NCBI GenBank assembly: GCA_905182985.1
Contig: CAJJDN010000011.1
Span: 517,886-581,885, forward strand
DNA: 64,000 bases
Source: Paramecium sonneborni
Lineage: Eukaryota > Ciliophora > Oligohymenophorea > Peniculida > Parameciidae
Reading direction: 5' to 3'
Shown here: positions 61,449-64,000 of the stretch, in pieces
Layout: every line of letters begins with the position of its first letter
How positions within the stretch are numbered: the first letter of the stretch is position 1
Translations under genes and position numbers: made by a program
The notes under the pieces: model-generated
Told to the model about the DNA's origin: nothing
What the model saw: only the letters and a program-made list of their open reading frames with translations
The model's database searches: none

Positions 61449-64000
61449 TCATACTTTATAGATAAACTATGTTAATTTAGTTTTATTCTTTTTCGATTAA
61501 CAACTTGATTGATTAAGAAATAAATATAATTACTCTTATTATTCATATTTAGGATATTCTTCATATTATATTATAATATTATTTTTATATTTAACATTTT
61601 TGGCTTTATGTTTAGGTTCATTATTTTTTTTTTATTTCTCAGGTTCACTCTCGTATTAAATCTAATTATTATTATTTTATATTTATTTAATTTATTTGAT
61701 AATATTCTATTTAATTTCTTTTTGAACTTGTAATTATGGTAATAAATTTTTTTATTGAGGAAATAATAAATTGCTGTCGAATTATTCAAATTATAAACCC
61801 TCCTAATCATAAATCATTGGTTTCATTAATCTACCTTCATTTTCAATAGATAAACTGCTTTGATTTATTCTTTGAGTTTGAATAATATTAGGGGGATGAT
61901 TTTGTAAATCAGTTTTAAACTTATTTTATCTTTTATCCATGATCTCTGATTCTTTTAAAGAGTTTTTTCTAAAAAATATGTTTGATTATTCATCTTATAA
62001 TTCATTAATCTAGAATTGATTTGATTACTTCAAAAAATTTGATTCGTTTTAAGTCATTCTTCTATTGTGTTACTTCAACTAAGGTAATTAATCATTATTT
62101 GGTTTATGGTTTTCTTAAATAGAATATGATCTATTAGAATTGTGAATTCCATTTTAGTGAAATAATTTTTCCTTTTTTTCTTAATATTTCTATTTTATAT
62201 ATGTAGTTAAACATATATTATCTACCATTATTTCTTTAGTTTAAATGACTTAATTAATAATTTCAGTGCAATCTGTTTAAACATATTTATCATGTTTTTG
62301 AATTTATTATAAATACTTTTAATAAGTTATTTTCTGAACCATTAATTAATCTAATAATTCTTTACAAAATCTAATCTAGAAGTTATCTAATTTTAATAAT
62401 TTTTATTCAAAATCCAAATCAAAGTTTTTAATATTGAAATTACATTTTAATAATGTTAACGTATTTTAAATAATTGAATTTTTAGATTCTAAAGTTTTAG
62501 ATACAAATTTTTAACTGTTACATTTTAATTCTAAAAATGTTACTTTTTCTTATAATTCATATATTTATTAGATGAAGTAATCAAATATATCATGTTCTAT
62601 ATTTTTTATTTAAAATTATGATAAATCTTTAAGTAGGGGACCTAATTTGAGATTTTTGTCTTTCCATAATTTAAAGGACGTTTTCATTAACAACAAATTA
62701 TATGAACTTATAACTTAATAATAATTAAAAGTTTACTTTTATTAAAAGCTTGCAGAATAATTTTATTTAATATAGAGAGATTTCTTATATATTTTTTTTA
62801 AAATGTATCTAACTCAGATTCCTTATCCAAAAGTTTCTATCTTAAATCATAAACATCTTCTAAAATTCTTTCCATAAAACAAGCAAGTTATTAATCTAAT
62901 GTTTATTTCTGTCTTTCAAATATTCTATCCTAAACTTTGACAGCCATAAGTAATTAATCAATTTCTAAATAATCAATTCCATAACCTTTTTTTTGATTTG
63001 AAAAAACTTAAAAAAGGAATGGATTTCCTTAGTTATCTTATATTAATCTCCATAATTCATAAGGATCTCTTTCTATATGGAATAGCTTTCTAATTAAATA
63101 TTCAGGATTTTCATAATGTTCTGCTCTAAATTAATAATCCTATATTTAGGTTTTTAGTGTTCCTATTTCTTTTTTCTAAGATTCAACAATTTATGTAAGA
63201 TATTTCAATTTTTATTCATAATCAGCTTTAATAATGTTAATTTTGCTATTCAATAATTCTCTATATTTTGGATCAGTTATTTCAAAAGAATCAAAATGTC
63301 TTTGATCAGAGAAATCATGATTTAGATTATTAGCTTGTCTATATATTTATTCTCTAAGACCTTATAAATCTCTAAGATAAGAACAAGTTGTTTCTGCTAA
63401 TTTTGAATCTCTGTTCTAGATTTTTTATTTAAACTCATTCAATTCAGATTTGCATTTATAATGAATATCTAGGTCTTTCAAAGTTAAATCATTATTTTTA
63501 ACTACATGATCAGCATTGTATAAATTCATTTTTAAGGTTGGATCATTTTTTAGGTGATTTTTTATAATTAATATGGTTTTGTAAATGTCTTCTTTTTTTT
63601 CGATTCCACAACTTTATCGAGTATCACCAATCAAATAATTAATAATGACAGATATAAGTTATAAAGCTGGATCCCTTGAAAGATTGTAATGATTAATGAT
63701 ATCATCTATTTAATGATTAAGTTGATCATATATAAAATTCATTTAATTGATTTAAGTACTTTTTTATCTTATTCTTATAAAAAGCTATCTAGTCCTTAAA
63801 TGGATTTGTCAGTTGTTTCAAAATCAACTATCTTAATTTCTCTTTTAAATAAGTCTTTAATGCCTTGTTTCAAATTATGATATCCCACTTCTCCAGTCAA
63901 ATCTTTATTTTTTAATTGTAACTAAATTTTATATTTTTATTCATACTTTCTCTAATATGTCATCATATTGATTCTTTATTAATCTATTAAAAATATCAAA
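61449..64000 (-). CDS. coiled-coil protein, 5' partial
   Basis: The gene enters from beyond the window and ends at TGA 61,449-61,451. Coding blocks include NHYNLSRDPALQLISVIIN, SELNEFKQKIQNRDSKLAET, FHIERDPYELWRLIQDNQG, QRIFERQ-like coil, MERILEDVYDLRQKLL and, after a 23-nt intron (62,714-62,736), SYNLLLMKTSFKLWKDKN. The last 1.2 kb is one exon rich in Gln, Asn and Lys. That intron joins what could be misread as two genes. The first part has helical, coiled-coil character with ordered segments between; I do not recognise the family, although the style fits cytoskeletal proteins. Confidence 0.6.
62714..62736 (-). other. 23-nt intron
   Basis: On the minus strand it reads GTAAACTTTTAATTATTATTAAG. 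Removing it in phase 1 keeps the upstream coiled-coil frame continuous with the 61,449-62,697 exon. Without it the upstream frame ends at a TGA that overlaps the downstream ATG. Confidence 0.7.

Noticed and set aside
61449..62697. A separate gene starting at ATG 62,697
   Set aside because: A phase-matched 23-nt intron joins it in frame to the upstream coiled-coil frame, so a single gene is the simpler reading.

Overview
The window reads as a somatic (macronuclear) chromosome segment of a ciliate, most probably a Paramecium. The DNA is very AT-rich. TAA and TAG occur throughout otherwise open, conserved reading frames at positions where Gln fits, and TGA is the only stop codon that ends genes. 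Genes are interrupted by very short GT...AG introns, mostly 20-34 nt. That combination (UAR = Gln plus tiny introns) is typical of Paramecium. A standard-code reading shatters nearly every gene; all coordinates below come from hand translation with TAA/TAG = Gln, from the chosen ATG to the TGA, introns included. I saw no telomeric repeats, mobile element, CRISPR array, tRNA or rRNA.

Layout. 1-4 kb: a 5'-truncated Gln-rich gene, an uncertain AT-rich stretch and three unidentified minus-strand genes or fragments. 4.2-5.95 kb: PH-plus-kinase protein. 6.0-9.7 kb: condensin CAP-D2. 9.7-15.2 kb (+): SNF1/AMPK-type kinase with UBA, the nexin-dynein regulatory complex subunit DRC2, and a PP2C phosphatase. 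15.3-17.1 kb (-): SF-assemblin-like and EF-hand proteins. 17.4-27.8 kb: Met/Gly/Pro/Gln-rich protein, calcyphosin-like EF-hand protein, mitochondrial carrier, acylation-signal protein, ULK-like kinase, enkurin, C2-like protein and a divergent WD-repeat gene. 27.9-32.9 kb (+): a membrane-anchored CK2-like kinase, EF-hand protein, SIS-domain GKRP-like protein and an IBB/ARM importin-alpha-like protein. 33-40 kb: unknown protein, frameshifted LYR-family gene, dolichyldiphosphatase-like gene, coiled coil, BUD20/ZNF593 and TBCCD1. 40.2-51.7 kb: eIF2-alpha-kinase-like pseudokinase, a large unknown protein, twin secreted 16-Cys proteins, a second IBB protein, a DHHC palmitoyltransferase and RPA2. 51.9-64 kb: coiled-coil gene, RCC1-like protein, ribosomal protein uL22 (RPL17), PDI with a KSDL tail, an unknown gene and a 5'-truncated coiled-coil gene.

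Two stretches (11,180-13,416 and 51,890-53,898) are perfect tandem direct repeats, each separated by one N. They look like unmerged overlapping contig ends, not biology; each creates a false duplicate of gene parts.

The genes do not form an operon or a single pathway. There is a modest concentration of ciliary and cytoskeletal functions (DRC2, enkurin, SF-assemblin, TBCCD1, calcyphosin-like) and of signalling kinases, as expected for a densely packed ciliate genome. I did not find a convincing new biological system; the least explained items are the secreted Cys-rich pair, the signal-anchored CK2-like kinase, the eIF2-kinase-like pseudokinase and the large protein at 42.2-45.5 kb.
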